DNA of 64,000 nt. Origin: Methanoregula sp. UBA64 (GTDB lineage: Archaea > Halobacteriota > Methanomicrobia > Methanomicrobiales > Methanospirillaceae). This document shows positions 1 through 8,073 of this stretch, one piece after another. Positions within the stretch are counted from its first letter, which is position 1, and every line of letters starts with the position of its first letter. Position numbers and translations under genes: made by a program. The notes under the pieces are model-generated. The model searched no databases. It had not been told where the DNA came from and was given only the letters and a program-made list of their open reading frames with translations. The stretch lies in NCBI RefSeq assembly GCF_002502735.1, contig NZ_DAQC01000001.1, forward strand, positions 737,229 to 801,228, given 5' to 3'.

Positions 1-144
1 CGAACAGGTATTGATGGGGGCAAGTGCGATAAAGATCAGTGCTGATTCTGCAATCCCTTCAAGGAGGATGGCATACCAGGCAAGCGCGATGTGCACTGTG
101 GTAAAAAATACCCCGAGGACAATGACAAATACCAGGGGTATCAT
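1..144 (-). CDS. Partial small membrane protein (runs off left edge)
   Basis: An open frame starts at an ATG at base 144 on the minus strand and stays open through base 1, so only the first 48 residues are present. They begin MIPLVFVIVLGVFFTT and are strongly hydrophobic, with what look like two membrane segments (about residues 2-28 and 32-44). A GAGTGAT sequence just upstream can serve as a ribosome binding site. The gene lies 41 bases downstream of aroD on the same strand and may share its transcript. I do not recognise the family; the function is unknown and the C-terminus cannot be seen. Confidence 0.55.
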   Translation of the reverse strand, partial: MIPLVFVIVLGVFFTTVHIALAWYAILLEGIAESALIFIALAPINTCS

Positions 145-185
145 ATCACTCGTTATTTTTCAACGGGACATAAATGTTTTCCGAT

Positions 186-815
186 TTACCCGAGCAGTTT
201 TCTAATGGCCACGAACTCTTCGACCGAGTACTGCCCGGCAGCGGTCGCATCACCCGTGTGACAGTACACGAGCTCCGAACCAAAGAGCGGGAGGATCGCC
301 CGGGCATATCGGAACCGTTCGCCCATGACCCCGGTGCAGATCGGTTTTTTTGCCGCCCGGGTGAACGCGGCAAGGTTGAGGACATCGTCCTCGTTCTCGG
401 GAGTCACGATGATCTTCGGGATATCCCCGTAGGCCCGTAACTCCTGTTCCAGCACAAAGAGGACATGGAGCGGCAGCATCCGGGCCGCATGGTGGGATGC
501 AATGATCCGCTTTCCTGCCTCCTTTACCGGCCCGGCCTCCCGTGCAAACTGCTGCTCCACATCGACATAATCCACGAGCGGGATGAGCGGGGCGACCTTC
601 GCCTTCCACTCCTCCGGGCTCCCGAAGTACCGGCCGCCTTCCTGAGCGGAACGGTAGGTGGCGATGATCGGGAGGGAACAGTGCTCTCTACACTGCGTTA
701 CCGCCGCAACCGGGTCGCCATCGATTAAGTCGAAGCGGAGCTCGACCATGGCAGCACCCTGTTCCTGTGCCCGGCCGGCCAGCAGGGGATCGGTAAGCGA
801 AGCAACGATCTGCAT
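186..815 (-). CDS. aroD: 3-dehydroquinate dehydratase, type I
   Basis: This 209-residue cytosolic enzyme converts 3-dehydroquinate to 3-dehydroshikimate in the shikimate pathway of aromatic amino acid synthesis. The length fits type I enzymes. The substrate-binding strand MVELRFDLI (residues 23-31), the catalytic pair His108-His109 in IASHHA, and the Schiff-base lysine Lys134 in DIPKIIVTP are all visible. The ATG at 815 follows an AGGT ribosome binding site only two bases away, which is tight. The divergent membrane-protein gene at 907 leaves a short shared promoter region. Other shikimate genes are not next to it. The assignment is firm; only the exact start is a little uncertain. Confidence 0.95.
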   Translation of the reverse strand: MQIVASLTDPLLAGRAQEQGAAMVELRFDLIDGDPVAAVTQCREHCSLPIIATYRSAQEGGRYFGSPEEWKAKVAPLIPLVDYVDVEQQFAREAGPVKEAGKRIIASHHAARMLPLHVLFVLEQELRAYGDIPKIIVTPENEDDVLNLAAFTRAAKKPICTGVMGERFRYARAILPLFGSELVYCHTGDATAAGQYSVEEFVAIRKLLG

Positions 816-906
816 GTACCTGAAGCGTTCGCCTTAACGCCACAAAAAGATGCGCCTGCACCGTTTTCCCCGGGGATACCGGTTTATCCCCTCCCGGGTA
901 GACAGT

Positions 907-1458
907 ATGCTGTTACTAGTTATGGAGCGGGCGGCAGTTCTGGAAGCGGCACGGCGGACCGGCATGGCACTTGCCGCTTGCATCCTCCCATCAATCGTCC
1001 TGCCACTTGGGGCAGCCATCCTGCTCGGTCTTCCCCTTGCCCCGGTGTACGGCCTCATTGCGAGTGCCTTCCTCATCGAGTACGGGGCGATCCCGATCGG
1101 GATCGGCCTTGGTCTCCCTGCCGCTTATGTATTCTGCGCTGCAACAGCCGTCGAGGCCGGGATCTTCCTTGGAATCTATGGCATCCTCGACGCCATCGGC
1201 CGTACCTCAAACCGTGTCGCCGGACTCCTTGCCCGGATCCATGCCATTGCCACGCGGTCGCGGATGTTCGACCGGTATGGCATCCTCGGCCTCTTTCCCT
1301 GCGAGATCCTGATCGGCGTCTATATCTGCGCACCGGTCTCCTGGCTCTTTGGGTGGAGCGGCGTGCGGTCGTTTGGGATCACCATGGCCGGCTACATCGT
1401 CGCAGCGGCGATAACCACCCTTGCCACCCTCGGCGCGATACGGTTGTTCCTCTCCTGA
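907..1458 (+). CDS. Integral membrane protein, possibly small multidrug-export family
   Basis: About 183 residues with four or five hydrophobic stretches. The segment EYGAIPIGIGLGLPAA resembles the small multi-drug export family (COG2426-like), whose members carry a conserved GAIPxG element; this match is tentative. The frame is open from 850, but the first 19 codons from there encode a basic, non-membrane stretch, so I take the ATG at 907 (MLLLVMERAAV); an ATG at 922 is also possible. The gene is divergent from aroD and ends 12 bases before the U32 gene, suggesting co-transcription with it. Transport activity is not shown by the sequence. Confidence 0.7.
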   Translation: MLLLVMERAAVLEAARRTGMALAACILPSIVLPLGAAILLGLPLAPVYGLIASAFLIEYGAIPIGIGLGLPAAYVFCAATAVEAGIFLGIYGILDAIGRTSNRVAGLLARIHAIATRSRMFDRYGILGLFPCEILIGVYICAPVSWLFGWSGVRSFGITMAGYIVAAAITTLATLGAIRLFLS

Positions 1459-1470
1459 AACGAGGTTTTT

Positions 1471-4125
1471 ATGTCCGAATCCAGAAACACCATCCCCACT
1501 AAAAAAATCCCCGAACTGCTCGCACCCGCCGGATCGCCGGAAGCGTTCCGGGCAGCGGTTGCTGCCGGGGCCGATGCCATCTACCTGAGCGGGAAACACT
1601 TCGGGGCACGGAGGTTTGCAAAGAACTTTTCCGACGACGAGATGGCTGCTGCAATTGCGTACGCCCATGCACGGGGGGTGAGGGTGTATGTGACCGTCAA
1701 CACGCTGATCCACGACCGGGAGCTTGATGGTGTTGCTGCATATCTTGTCCGGCTCTATGCAATGGGCGCCGACGCCGTCCTCGTGCAGGATCCCGGTATT
1801 GCAGCTCTTGCCCGGGAGATCGTCCCCGGCCTTGCCCTGCATGCATCGACCCAGCTCACGATCCACAATGCCGACGGGGTGCGCTGGGCGTACGGGCAGG
1901 GATTTTCTCGGGTCGTGCTTGCCCGGGAACTTTCCCTTGCCGAGATCGGGAGGATCGCAGAAGAAACCCGCGACCTCCCGGTCGGGCTCGAAGTATTCGC
2001 CCACGGAGCCCTCTGCTACAGTTACTCGGGCCAGTGCCTGCTCTCCTCGGTTATCGGGGGGCGGAGCGGGAACCGGGGTATGTGCGCCCAGCCGTGCCGG
2101 AAGCGTTACACCCTTGTCGAAGGAAAGACCGACAAGTACGGGCGGCCCACGGATCTCGGCGATGTCCCGACAAAGGAGCACTACCTCCTCTCGCCAAAGG
2201 ATCTCTGGACGTACCGCGACATCGGCACCCTTGCCGGATCCCCGGTGGCTTCGCTCAAGATCGAGGGGCGGATGAAGTCCGCGGAGTACGTGGCGATCGT
2301 GGTCTCCACGTACCGGCGTGCGCTCGATGCCGCGGCAGCAGGCACCTTTACCCCGGACGCATCTGTGGAGCGCGACCTGTACCTGGCCTTCAACCGTGAG
2401 TTCACAAAGGGGTACCTCATGGGCGACCGGCTCCGCGACCTGATGGGAAGGGAGCGGCCGGATAACCGCGGCCTGTGTATAGGAAAGGTCGCCTGTTTCG
2501 ACCAGAGGAGACGCACGGTAACAATCGTCCCCGACCGGCCCATTACCCTGCATCCCGGGGACGGGATCCTCTTCTCCAGCCACGAACATCCTGCCGCTGC
2601 ATGGGGTTGTGCCCTCAACAGCGAGCCGGTGGTGACAAAGGAAGGGATCGAGATGACCGTTGCACGCCCGGTGATCGAAGGAACCCTGGTCTACCTTACC
2701 TCTTCGCTTGACCTTGCCGCCCGCGCCCGGCAGATCGCGGGCTCCTCATCCCCGGATCTCAGCCACCCGGTGCCGGTCGATCTGGCCGTGCGTGTCGATG
2801 CCGAAGGACTCCTGACCATGACCGGTACCATTTGCCCGCCCGGCAGATCCCCGGTAATGGTGGAGGGAACACCCGGCCCCAGAATGGAACCGGCCCGATC
2901 GCGCCCGCTCACTCCGGAACAGCTGGCAGAGCAGCTTACAAAGACCGGGGGAACACCGTTTGCCGTTGCCAACCTTTCGCTCGAGTACGACGGTACACGG
3001 TTTGCCCCGGTCAGCGGGATCAACCAGATGCGGCGTGACTTCTTTGCCCGGGCCGAAGCGGAACTGGTTGCAGTATCCCGGCCGGTGCCGGCAGAAGTCA
3101 GGGCCGCAGAGCAGCGCCTCAAACACTATACTTCCCGGCTCCGGGAGACTCCGACTACTCCTGCGGGAAATGCCCGGCACAGCTGCGGGATCGTCCTCTT
3201 TGCCGATACGCTCGAAGCAGTCGAGGCCGGGGCAGGTGCCGGGACTGCTGCCATCTGTTTTGAACCGGCCGGTTTCCCGTGCCGGGATCAGAAAAACGAC
3301 GAGGACGGACTGATCCGGACCGAGGCTGCCCTGCGGGCAGCCCTGACGGTGTGCAGGAAAAAGCACTCCCGTCTTATCTGGAAACTGCCCCGGATCACCC
3401 GTGAAACCGAGATGGAAGGGCTCCGTATCCTCATTCCCCGGCTCCTGACGGTCGGGCTCGACGCCTGCATGGTCGACAATCCGGGCACCGCTGCCGCGAT
3501 ATCTGCCCTTGCGCCGGAAATCGGGCTTGCAGGTTCGTTTGGCTTAAACGTGTTCAATGCAGAAACCGTCCGTGCATTTTCCCGCCAGGGTTTCGGATGG
3601 CTCCTGCTCTCCCCGGAACTCTCCGGGGACGAGTGCGCCCTTCTCATAAAAACCGTACAGAACGATCCGGCAAGGCCGCAGCTGGGCATCTTCGTGCAGG
3701 GTTCTTTAGAGACCATGGTGACCGAAGACTGCCTGCATGCTATACTGACCTCGTGCAGGAAACGTTCGGGATCCTGCGCACGGAGCCGCTGGATCGGGGT
3801 CCGGGACGAGACCGGCCACCTGCTCCCGGTACGGACGGACGGGGCATGCCGGAGCCATATCTTCAATGCAGCTGAAACCAGCCTGATCGAAGCGTTGCCG
3901 GAGCTCGCCGCAATGGGTGTCGATGCCCTTGTTATCGATGCCCGGGGACGGCCCGGGGCCTATGCGCAGGAGATGGTGAAGATCTACCGCGAAGCGCTCG
4001 CTCCTGATGAAAAGAGCAGGAAAAAAGGGGCGGGCAGCAGGAAAACCCCAAAAGAGCGGATCCGGGAGATAGCCCTTGGCGGGATCACGACCGGCCATTA
4101 TACCCGTGGCGTAAAGGAAGAATGA
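1471..4125 (+). CDS. U32 peptidase-family protein with DUF3656-like C-terminus
   Basis: An 884-residue protein. The N-terminal half is a U32-family TIM barrel: it opens with ELLAPAGSPEAFRAAVAAGA and contains the family signature EVFAHGALCYSYSGQC followed by GNRGMCAQPCRKRY at about residues 180-215, with the cysteine cluster expected for an Fe-S cluster. The remaining part matches the long form with a DUF3656-type collagenase-like region. Bacterial relatives RlhA and TrhP hydroxylate rRNA or tRNA bases rather than cleaving protein, so an RNA-modifying role is as likely as peptidase activity. The start ATG at 1471 follows an ACGAGG sequence. The last residues are basic and Lys-rich. A short inverted repeat (GATCCG/CGGATC) and T-run follow the stop. 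Confidence 0.85.
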   Translation: MSESRNTIPTKKIPELLAPAGSPEAFRAAVAAGADAIYLSGKHFGARRFAKNFSDDEMAAAIAYAHARGVRVYVTVNTLIHDRELDGVAAYLVRLYAMGADAVLVQDPGIAALAREIVPGLALHASTQLTIHNADGVRWAYGQGFSRVVLARELSLAEIGRIAEETRDLPVGLEVFAHGALCYSYSGQCLLSSVIGGRSGNRGMCAQPCRKRYTLVEGKTDKYGRPTDLGDVPTKEHYLLSPKDLWTYRDIGTLAGSPVASLKIEGRMKSAEYVAIVVSTYRRALDAAAAGTFTPDASVERDLYLAFNREFTKGYLMGDRLRDLMGRERPDNRGLCIGKVACFDQRRRTVTIVPDRPITLHPGDGILFSSHEHPAAAWGCALNSEPVVTKEGIEMTVARPVIEGTLVYLTSSLDLAARARQIAGSSSPDLSHPVPVDLAVRVDAEGLLTMTGTICPPGRSPVMVEGTPGPRMEPARSRPLTPEQLAEQLTKTGGTPFAVANLSLEYDGTRFAPVSGINQMRRDFFARAEAELVAVSRPVPAEVRAAEQRLKHYTSRLRETPTTPAGNARHSCGIVLFADTLEAVEAGAGAGTAAICFEPAGFPCRDQKNDEDGLIRTEAALRAALTVCRKKHSRLIWKLPRITRETEMEGLRILIPRLLTVGLDACMVDNPGTAAAISALAPEIGLAGSFGLNVFNAETVRAFSRQGFGWLLLSPELSGDECALLIKTVQNDPARPQLGIFVQGSLETMVTEDCLHAILTSCRKRSGSCARSRWIGVRDETGHLLPVRTDGACRSHIFNAAETSLIEALPELAAMGVDALVIDARGRPGAYAQEMVKIYREALAPDEKSRKKGAGSRKTPKERIREIALGGITTGHYTRGVKEE

Positions 4126-4150
4126 TCCGCCCTGACGGATCATTTTTTTA
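4124..4150 (+). terminator. Hairpin plus T-run after the U32 gene
   Basis: Just after the stop codon the bases ATGATCCGCC and a matching GGATCAT form an inverted repeat around a short loop, directly followed by seven T residues at about 4144-4150. This resembles an intrinsic terminator; archaeal termination mainly needs the T-run, so the hairpin may be incidental. Confidence 0.5.
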
Positions 4151-4211
4151 AACGAGCGAAAGGTTGAATGGAACCGGGGATCAACACCTCAAGCACGAGG
4201 AATGTGATACA

Positions 4212-4880
4212 ATGCCGTCGCCCCTGATCCTGGTAAACCTCAAGAGCTACAAGGAGGGCATGGGCAACCGTGCCCACCAGATCGCCACCGCTGCGCAGCT
4301 TGTCAGCCGTGAGAGCGGAGTCACCATCGGGGTGGCGCCCGGGTATATCGACCTCCATCCGCTCGCCCACCATTTCGCCGTTCCTGTCTATGCCCAGCAT
4401 GTGGACGGGTACGAACCCGGTGCCCATACCGGCCACATCACGGCAGAGTCCTTAAAAGTCGCGGGAGCGGCAGGGTCGCTCGTCAACCATTCCGAGCGGC
4501 GCCTCACCCTTGCCGATATCGAGGCGGCCGTCCGGGCACTCCACGGCCAGAAACTTTCGGCCGTGGTCTGTACGAACAACGATATAACGAGCGCTGCCGC
4601 CGCCGCACTCGGTCCCGAGTACGTGGCCATCGAACCTCCCGAGCTCATCGGCAGCGGTGTCTCGGTCTCGAAAGCAAACCCGGATATCATCCGGCGGTCG
4701 GTTGCAGCCGTCCATGCCGTCAATAAAGAGGTCAAAGTCCTTACCGGCGCCGGCATCCAGTGCGGCGAATGCGTAAAGATTGCCGTCGACCTGGGGACGG
4801 ACGGTGTTCTCCTTGCATCGAGCGTGGTAAAGGCACCCGACCCGGCAGCAGTACTCCGGGACCTCGTATCAAAACTATAA
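4212..4880 (+). CDS. tpiA: Triosephosphate isomerase, archaeal type
   Basis: Interconverts dihydroxyacetone phosphate and glyceraldehyde 3-phosphate in the cytosol. At 222 residues it has the short archaeal length, against about 250 in bacteria. Catalytic residues are visible: Lys11 in LVNLKSY, His93 in LVNHSERR, and Glu141 in YVAIEPPELIGSG. The phosphate-binding loop VLTGAGIQ and the C-terminal GVLLASSVVKA are also present. The frame is open from 4164, but the ATG at 4212 gives the standard N-terminus (MPSPLILVNLKSY). It is a single gene between the U32 gene and a convergent small membrane peptide; an A/T-rich run after the stop probably ends transcription. It connects to the gluconeogenic genes at 36-39 kb by pathway only. 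Confidence 0.95.
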   Translation: MPSPLILVNLKSYKEGMGNRAHQIATAAQLVSRESGVTIGVAPGYIDLHPLAHHFAVPVYAQHVDGYEPGAHTGHITAESLKVAGAAGSLVNHSERRLTLADIEAAVRALHGQKLSAVVCTNNDITSAAAAALGPEYVAIEPPELIGSGVSVSKANPDIIRRSVAAVHAVNKEVKVLTGAGIQCGECVKIAVDLGTDGVLLASSVVKAPDPAAVLRDLVSKL

Positions 4881-4899
4881 AAAAAAGTTTTTCCTGAAC

Positions 4900-5007
4900 T
4901 CACTTGAGGAACAGGTACCAGATTGCGACAATCACCACGAAAAGGGCGACGCCGATGCCGATTACCATTCCGCTGCTGATCTCCGTGGATTCAGTTGTGT
5001 CTGCCAT
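4900..5007 (-). CDS. 35-residue single-span membrane peptide
   Basis: A short gene encoding 35 residues: an acidic, Thr/Ser-rich N-terminus (MADTTESTEISSGM) followed by one hydrophobic span (about residues 14-34, VIGIGVALFVVIVAIWYLFL) and a final Lys. It has a strong GGAGG ribosome binding site seven bases before the ATG, its own TATA box (about 5063-5073) and a perfect dyad in the leader (5024-5041), which together argue that it is a real, regulated gene. The likely topology is N-terminus outside or cytosolic with a single helix. The family is not recognised. Such peptides often act as partners of larger membrane complexes, but no partner is adjacent. Confidence 0.7.
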   Translation of the reverse strand: MADTTESTEISSGMVIGIGVALFVVIVAIWYLFLK

Positions 5008-5023
5008 GTAATTGTATCCTCCA

Positions 5024-5041
5024 TTGTGGTGATTACCACAA
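5024..5041. promoter_or_regulatory. Perfect 18-bp dyad in leader of the 35-residue peptide gene
   Basis: TTGTGGTGATTACCACAA has two 7-base arms around a 4-base centre. It lies between the TATA box and the ribosome binding site of the minus-strand peptide gene, about where the transcript should start or just downstream. It may be an operator or a small leader hairpin. The HTH-CBS regulator at 5171-5725 is nearby, but nothing links it to this site. Confidence 0.55.
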
Positions 5042-5059
5042 CAAGCATTCCTCTTTTAT

Positions 5060-5076
5060 CCATTATATATATACCA
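5060..5076 (-). promoter_or_regulatory. TATA box for the 35-residue peptide gene
   Basis: Alternating TATATATATAA read on the minus strand, in an otherwise GC-rich genome, about 55-65 bases before the ATG at 5007. Archaeal transcription would start about 25 bases downstream, at or beside the 5024-5041 dyad. Confidence 0.55.
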
Positions 5077-5170
5077 TTTTCTAAATATGTCGGGACTAAT
5101 ATCAGGAAAAATTAAAAGAGTCTGCTAGTTTACCCGAATTGCAGGGATCTCATAGACCTTAAAAAAAAGC

Positions 5171-5725
5171 TCAAATGATGAGGGTGATCAGGTCGTGCTT
5201 GGTGATAACGCCCCGCACCTGCCGGCCCTCGACAACGAGCACCGCATGGTTCTGCTGGAGGATGTTTACCACGGTCTCGACATCCATATCCGGCGGAACC
5301 GTGGGAAAGCCCGGCTCCATAAAGTCCTTGACCACAAAGGGGTGGGAGTGGTGGAGGCGCTGCTGTTCGATGGCTTTTACAATAACGGATTCCGATATAC
5401 AGCCAACCGGTACGCCCCGTTCGATCACAGGCAGCTGGGAGACATCGTTCTTTTCAAAGATATCCACGGCCTGGGTGATGCTTGCCTGCGGTGAAACGGA
5501 CAGGACCGGTGTGTGCATGATCTGGCCGGCTGCGATCTTCTTTGGCTCGGCATTATTGAGGACAAGGATGATCTTGTTGAGCGTGCTGACCCGGGGGTCA
5601 ACGCTTCCCGCTTCGATCCGTGCCACCATGGACTGGCTGATCCCTGCCCGTTTTGCTACCTCGGTCTGCCGGAGGCCGAGGGTTTCGCGGCGCGAACGCA
5701 GCTCTTCGGGGCTGGGGATATGCAT
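5171..5725 (-). CDS. HTH (XRE-type) regulator with paired CBS domains
   Basis: A 184-residue predicted transcription regulator. Residues about 5-60 are a Cro/C1-type helix-turn-helix (RRETLGLRQTEVAKRAGISQ...MVARIEAG). Residues about 68-184 form two CBS motifs (IMHTPVLSVSPQASITQAVDIF and FMEPGFPTVPPDMDVETVV), a Bateman module that usually binds adenine nucleotides. This HTH-CBS architecture is common in euryarchaea. It is downstream of the adenine deaminase gene on the same strand (121-base gap), so a link between purine status and regulation is conceivable, but that is inference. Its target is unknown. The upstream gap is AT-rich and may carry its own promoter. Confidence 0.88.
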   Translation of the reverse strand: MHIPSPEELRSRRETLGLRQTEVAKRAGISQSMVARIEAGSVDPRVSTLNKIILVLNNAEPKKIAAGQIMHTPVLSVSPQASITQAVDIFEKNDVSQLPVIERGVPVGCISESVIVKAIEQQRLHHSHPFVVKDFMEPGFPTVPPDMDVETVVNILQQNHAVLVVEGRQVRGVITKHDLITLII

Positions 5726-5846
5726 ATGGTATTACTCATAGGAATAGGAAGATATCAACCTTATGCAAGGGGAAAGATGTTGTACCTATCTGTCATTTTA
5801 AAAACAACCTTCCCCACGGAATACGACATACCGCTTTTGGTACAGG

Positions 5847-7523
5847 TCACCGGTCAAGGAAGACCGGAACATCCTTAAACCCGACGCCATCGAAGAGCCC
5901 GCGGTCGGTGATTCGCAGCGCCGGAATAACCGTGAGGGCCAGAAACGACAGGTACATGAACGGTTCCGCGATACCCCCCATCCCCGTGGTGATCCCTCGG
6001 AGGGCATCCAGGCGCCGGACAACCTCTCCTGCCGGAAGGGTCGACATGAGCCCGGCACAGTCGAGCGGCAGGACCGAGATCCTCTCCCCGTCTACCGCGG
6101 CCATCCCGCCATCCGACCGGATCACGGCCCCAATCGCTGCAAGGATCTCGTCGTCTCCTGCCCCGGTTGCAACGATATTGTGTGCATCGTGGGAGACACT
6201 CGCGGCGATGGCTCCCTTTTTAAACCCGAACCCGTGTACGATCCCGGTCCCGACGGTGTCTTTTCCGTACCGGTTGCAGACCACGACTTTGAGAAGGTCG
6301 CGGCCGGTATCAGGAAGCTCTGCGGCATCGATCCCGTATTCGCGTGCTTCAGTCAGGATCTGGCCGGGGACAAGCCCGATCACCCGGGCCTTCCCGTTCC
6401 CATAAAGACCAATCTGCTCCCGCGTGGGAACCCGGCACCGGACCGTGCCTGCCAGGGGTGATGCGGAAGCAATTGCACGACCACCGGTCCCGCAGGGTTC
6501 CGCAGGGATCGTCTCCAGTACCGTAAACGGGCGGAGATCGCTTGCAATACAGAGATCTGCCCGCCGGCCCGGGACAAGTGCCCCCCGGTCGGAAAGGCCG
6601 AAGCGTTCTGCCGCAGAGAGCGTGGCCATCCGGATTGCAAGCTCCGGTTCAATTCCGCAGGCCACGGCTATCCGTATGCACCGGTCGATATGACCTTCCC
6701 GTGCCAGGAGATCTGCATGGCAGTCGTCCGTTGCAAACGAGCACCGTGATACCGTGTAGGGCGTTACCAGGGCAGCAAGCGCCGGGATATTGTGCTCCGT
6801 CGAACCGTCGCGGACAAAGATATACATCCCGCGACGGAGTTTCTCTTTCGCCTCGGAAAGGAGCGTGCACTCGTGATCGCTCTGGAGCCCGGCAAGAACA
6901 TAGGCATTCAGGTCCTGGCCGGAGAGAAGCGGCGCGTGGCCGTCGCGGACAGGAAAAAGCCCGAGTTTTGTAAGGACTTCCCCGTCTCCCGATAACACAC
7001 CGGGGACATTCATCATCTCGCCGAGACCAAGGACGCCGTCTTGCCGGGCAAAGGCAGAGAGGGCGTTTGCATCAAGGATTGCCCCGCCGACATCGGCCGG
7101 GGTCGCAGGCACGCAGGAGGGGAGCAGGTAGAGGATATCCACGGGCAGCCCGGAGCGTGCAGCAAGCATGTATTCGATCCCGGCTCTTCCGGCAACATTG
7201 GCGATCTCGTGGGGATCGGCAATGACGGTTGTCGTCCCGTGAGCGGAGACCAGCCGTGCATATTCCTGCGGGACAAGGAGCGAACTCTCGATATGGACAT
7301 GGGCGTCGATCAGGCCGGGGAGAAGGTATGCCCCTGCAAGGTCGCGCTCCCGGTTGCCGCGATACCCCGGGCCAATACCAACAATAATGCCATCTTTTAC
7401 CGCAAGGTCGTTATGCTCCCAGGTACAGGAAAAGGCATCGAAGATCTCTGCATTCCGGTAAACGATATCGGCAGGGACAAGGCCGCGTGCAGCGGATATG
7501 AGACCTGTAACGGGTCCCGTCAT
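5847..7523 (-). CDS. ade: Adenine deaminase
   Basis: A 558-residue amidohydrolase-superfamily enzyme that deaminates adenine to hypoxanthine for purine salvage. The N-terminal metal motif DAHVHIESS (His75, His77) and the downstream TVIADPHEIANVAG are typical of adenine deaminases, as are DDCHADLL in the middle and the C-terminal VSHDAHNIVATGAGDDEI region. The length fits the family. Its start ATG overlaps the stop of the upstream lipoprotein gene by four bases (ATGA), so the two are translationally coupled. The enzyme is cytosolic, and no obvious functional link to the lipoprotein is known. Confidence 0.93.
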   Translation of the reverse strand: MTGPVTGLISAARGLVPADIVYRNAEIFDAFSCTWEHNDLAVKDGIIVGIGPGYRGNRERDLAGAYLLPGLIDAHVHIESSLLVPQEYARLVSAHGTTTVIADPHEIANVAGRAGIEYMLAARSGLPVDILYLLPSCVPATPADVGGAILDANALSAFARQDGVLGLGEMMNVPGVLSGDGEVLTKLGLFPVRDGHAPLLSGQDLNAYVLAGLQSDHECTLLSEAKEKLRRGMYIFVRDGSTEHNIPALAALVTPYTVSRCSFATDDCHADLLAREGHIDRCIRIAVACGIEPELAIRMATLSAAERFGLSDRGALVPGRRADLCIASDLRPFTVLETIPAEPCGTGGRAIASASPLAGTVRCRVPTREQIGLYGNGKARVIGLVPGQILTEAREYGIDAAELPDTGRDLLKVVVCNRYGKDTVGTGIVHGFGFKKGAIAASVSHDAHNIVATGAGDDEILAAIGAVIRSDGGMAAVDGERISVLPLDCAGLMSTLPAGEVVRRLDALRGITTGMGGIAEPFMYLSFLALTVIPALRITDRGLFDGVGFKDVPVFLDR

Positions 7524-7879
7524 CGGGATTCCACCGTAATGTCGCGGATGACGGCGGTCTCGCGTTCTCCGTTACGGATGAGGTATACGTAGAGCTTGTA
7601 CCTGCCCGGTTCCAGGGAGACCGGAATATCGATGACATTCCCTTTTCCCGCAACCGGAACGGTCGTACCGGTGGTCAATAGTTCATGCTGCCCGAATTCG
7701 TCAATGGCAAAGATCCGGACCTGCACACCGATATTTTCCGGCGTCCCGGTGCCCGCGACTGCTACGGACAGGTTGCCATTTCCATAGGTAACGTCACCCA
7801 TCGAGAGCATCGAACACCCGGCTGCTGCAAGCAGCAGGGACAGGCAGGCAAGAGGGATCAGCCATGCAGGTCCGTTCAT
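7520..7879 (-). CDS. Small secreted lipoprotein
   Basis: A 119-residue protein with a signal peptide and lipobox: a hydrophobic core followed by LLAAAGC, the Cys at about residue 22 being the likely lipid attachment site. The mature part is about 97 residues, rich in beta-prone sequence (VQVRIFAIDEFGQHELL, GRYKLYVYLIRNGE) and probably forms one immunoglobulin-like beta sandwich on the outer face of the membrane. It is the first gene of a two-gene unit with ade. The region to 8074 is shared with the divergent ParA-like operon. The family is not recognised. Confidence 0.75.
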   Translation of the reverse strand: MNGPAWLIPLACLSLLLAAAGCSMLSMGDVTYGNGNLSVAVAGTGTPENIGVQVRIFAIDEFGQHELLTTGTTVPVAGKGNVIDIPVSLEPGRYKLYVYLIRNGERETAVIRDITVESR

Positions 7880-8030
7880 ACATCTCTTGTCGGATTGCTG
7901 CCATAAAAAACCAACCGGCCGAACGCGGGAAGACCATCAGCGGGAAAGTCCCCTGCTTTTTCACATGGAAAAAACGATAATTTTGATAAAATGCCGTGAA
8001 TGAAAAGGTTTCTGTCGGGCAAAAAAGCAA

Positions 8031-8042
8031 ACTTATTATAGG
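8031..8042 (+). promoter_or_regulatory. TATA box of the chemosensory operon
   Basis: ACTTATTATAGG is an archaeal TATA-like element in GC-rich surroundings. Transcription would begin about 25 bases downstream, near 8060, leaving a leader of roughly 12 bases that contains GGTGAT (8065-8070). This position argues against the GTG at 7996 as translation start, since it would lie upstream of the transcript. Confidence 0.5.
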
Positions 8043-8073
8043 AATATTTCACAACGTTCAGTTCGGTGATAAT

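Noticed and set aside
1207..2589. 460-residue open frame antisense to the U32 gene
   Set aside because: The plus strand encodes conserved U32 motifs across the same bases; the antisense frame has no family resemblance.
7996..8073. GTG at 7996 as start of the ParA-like gene
   Set aside because: It adds 26 residues not seen in this fold, lies upstream of the probable TATA box and has no ribosome binding site.
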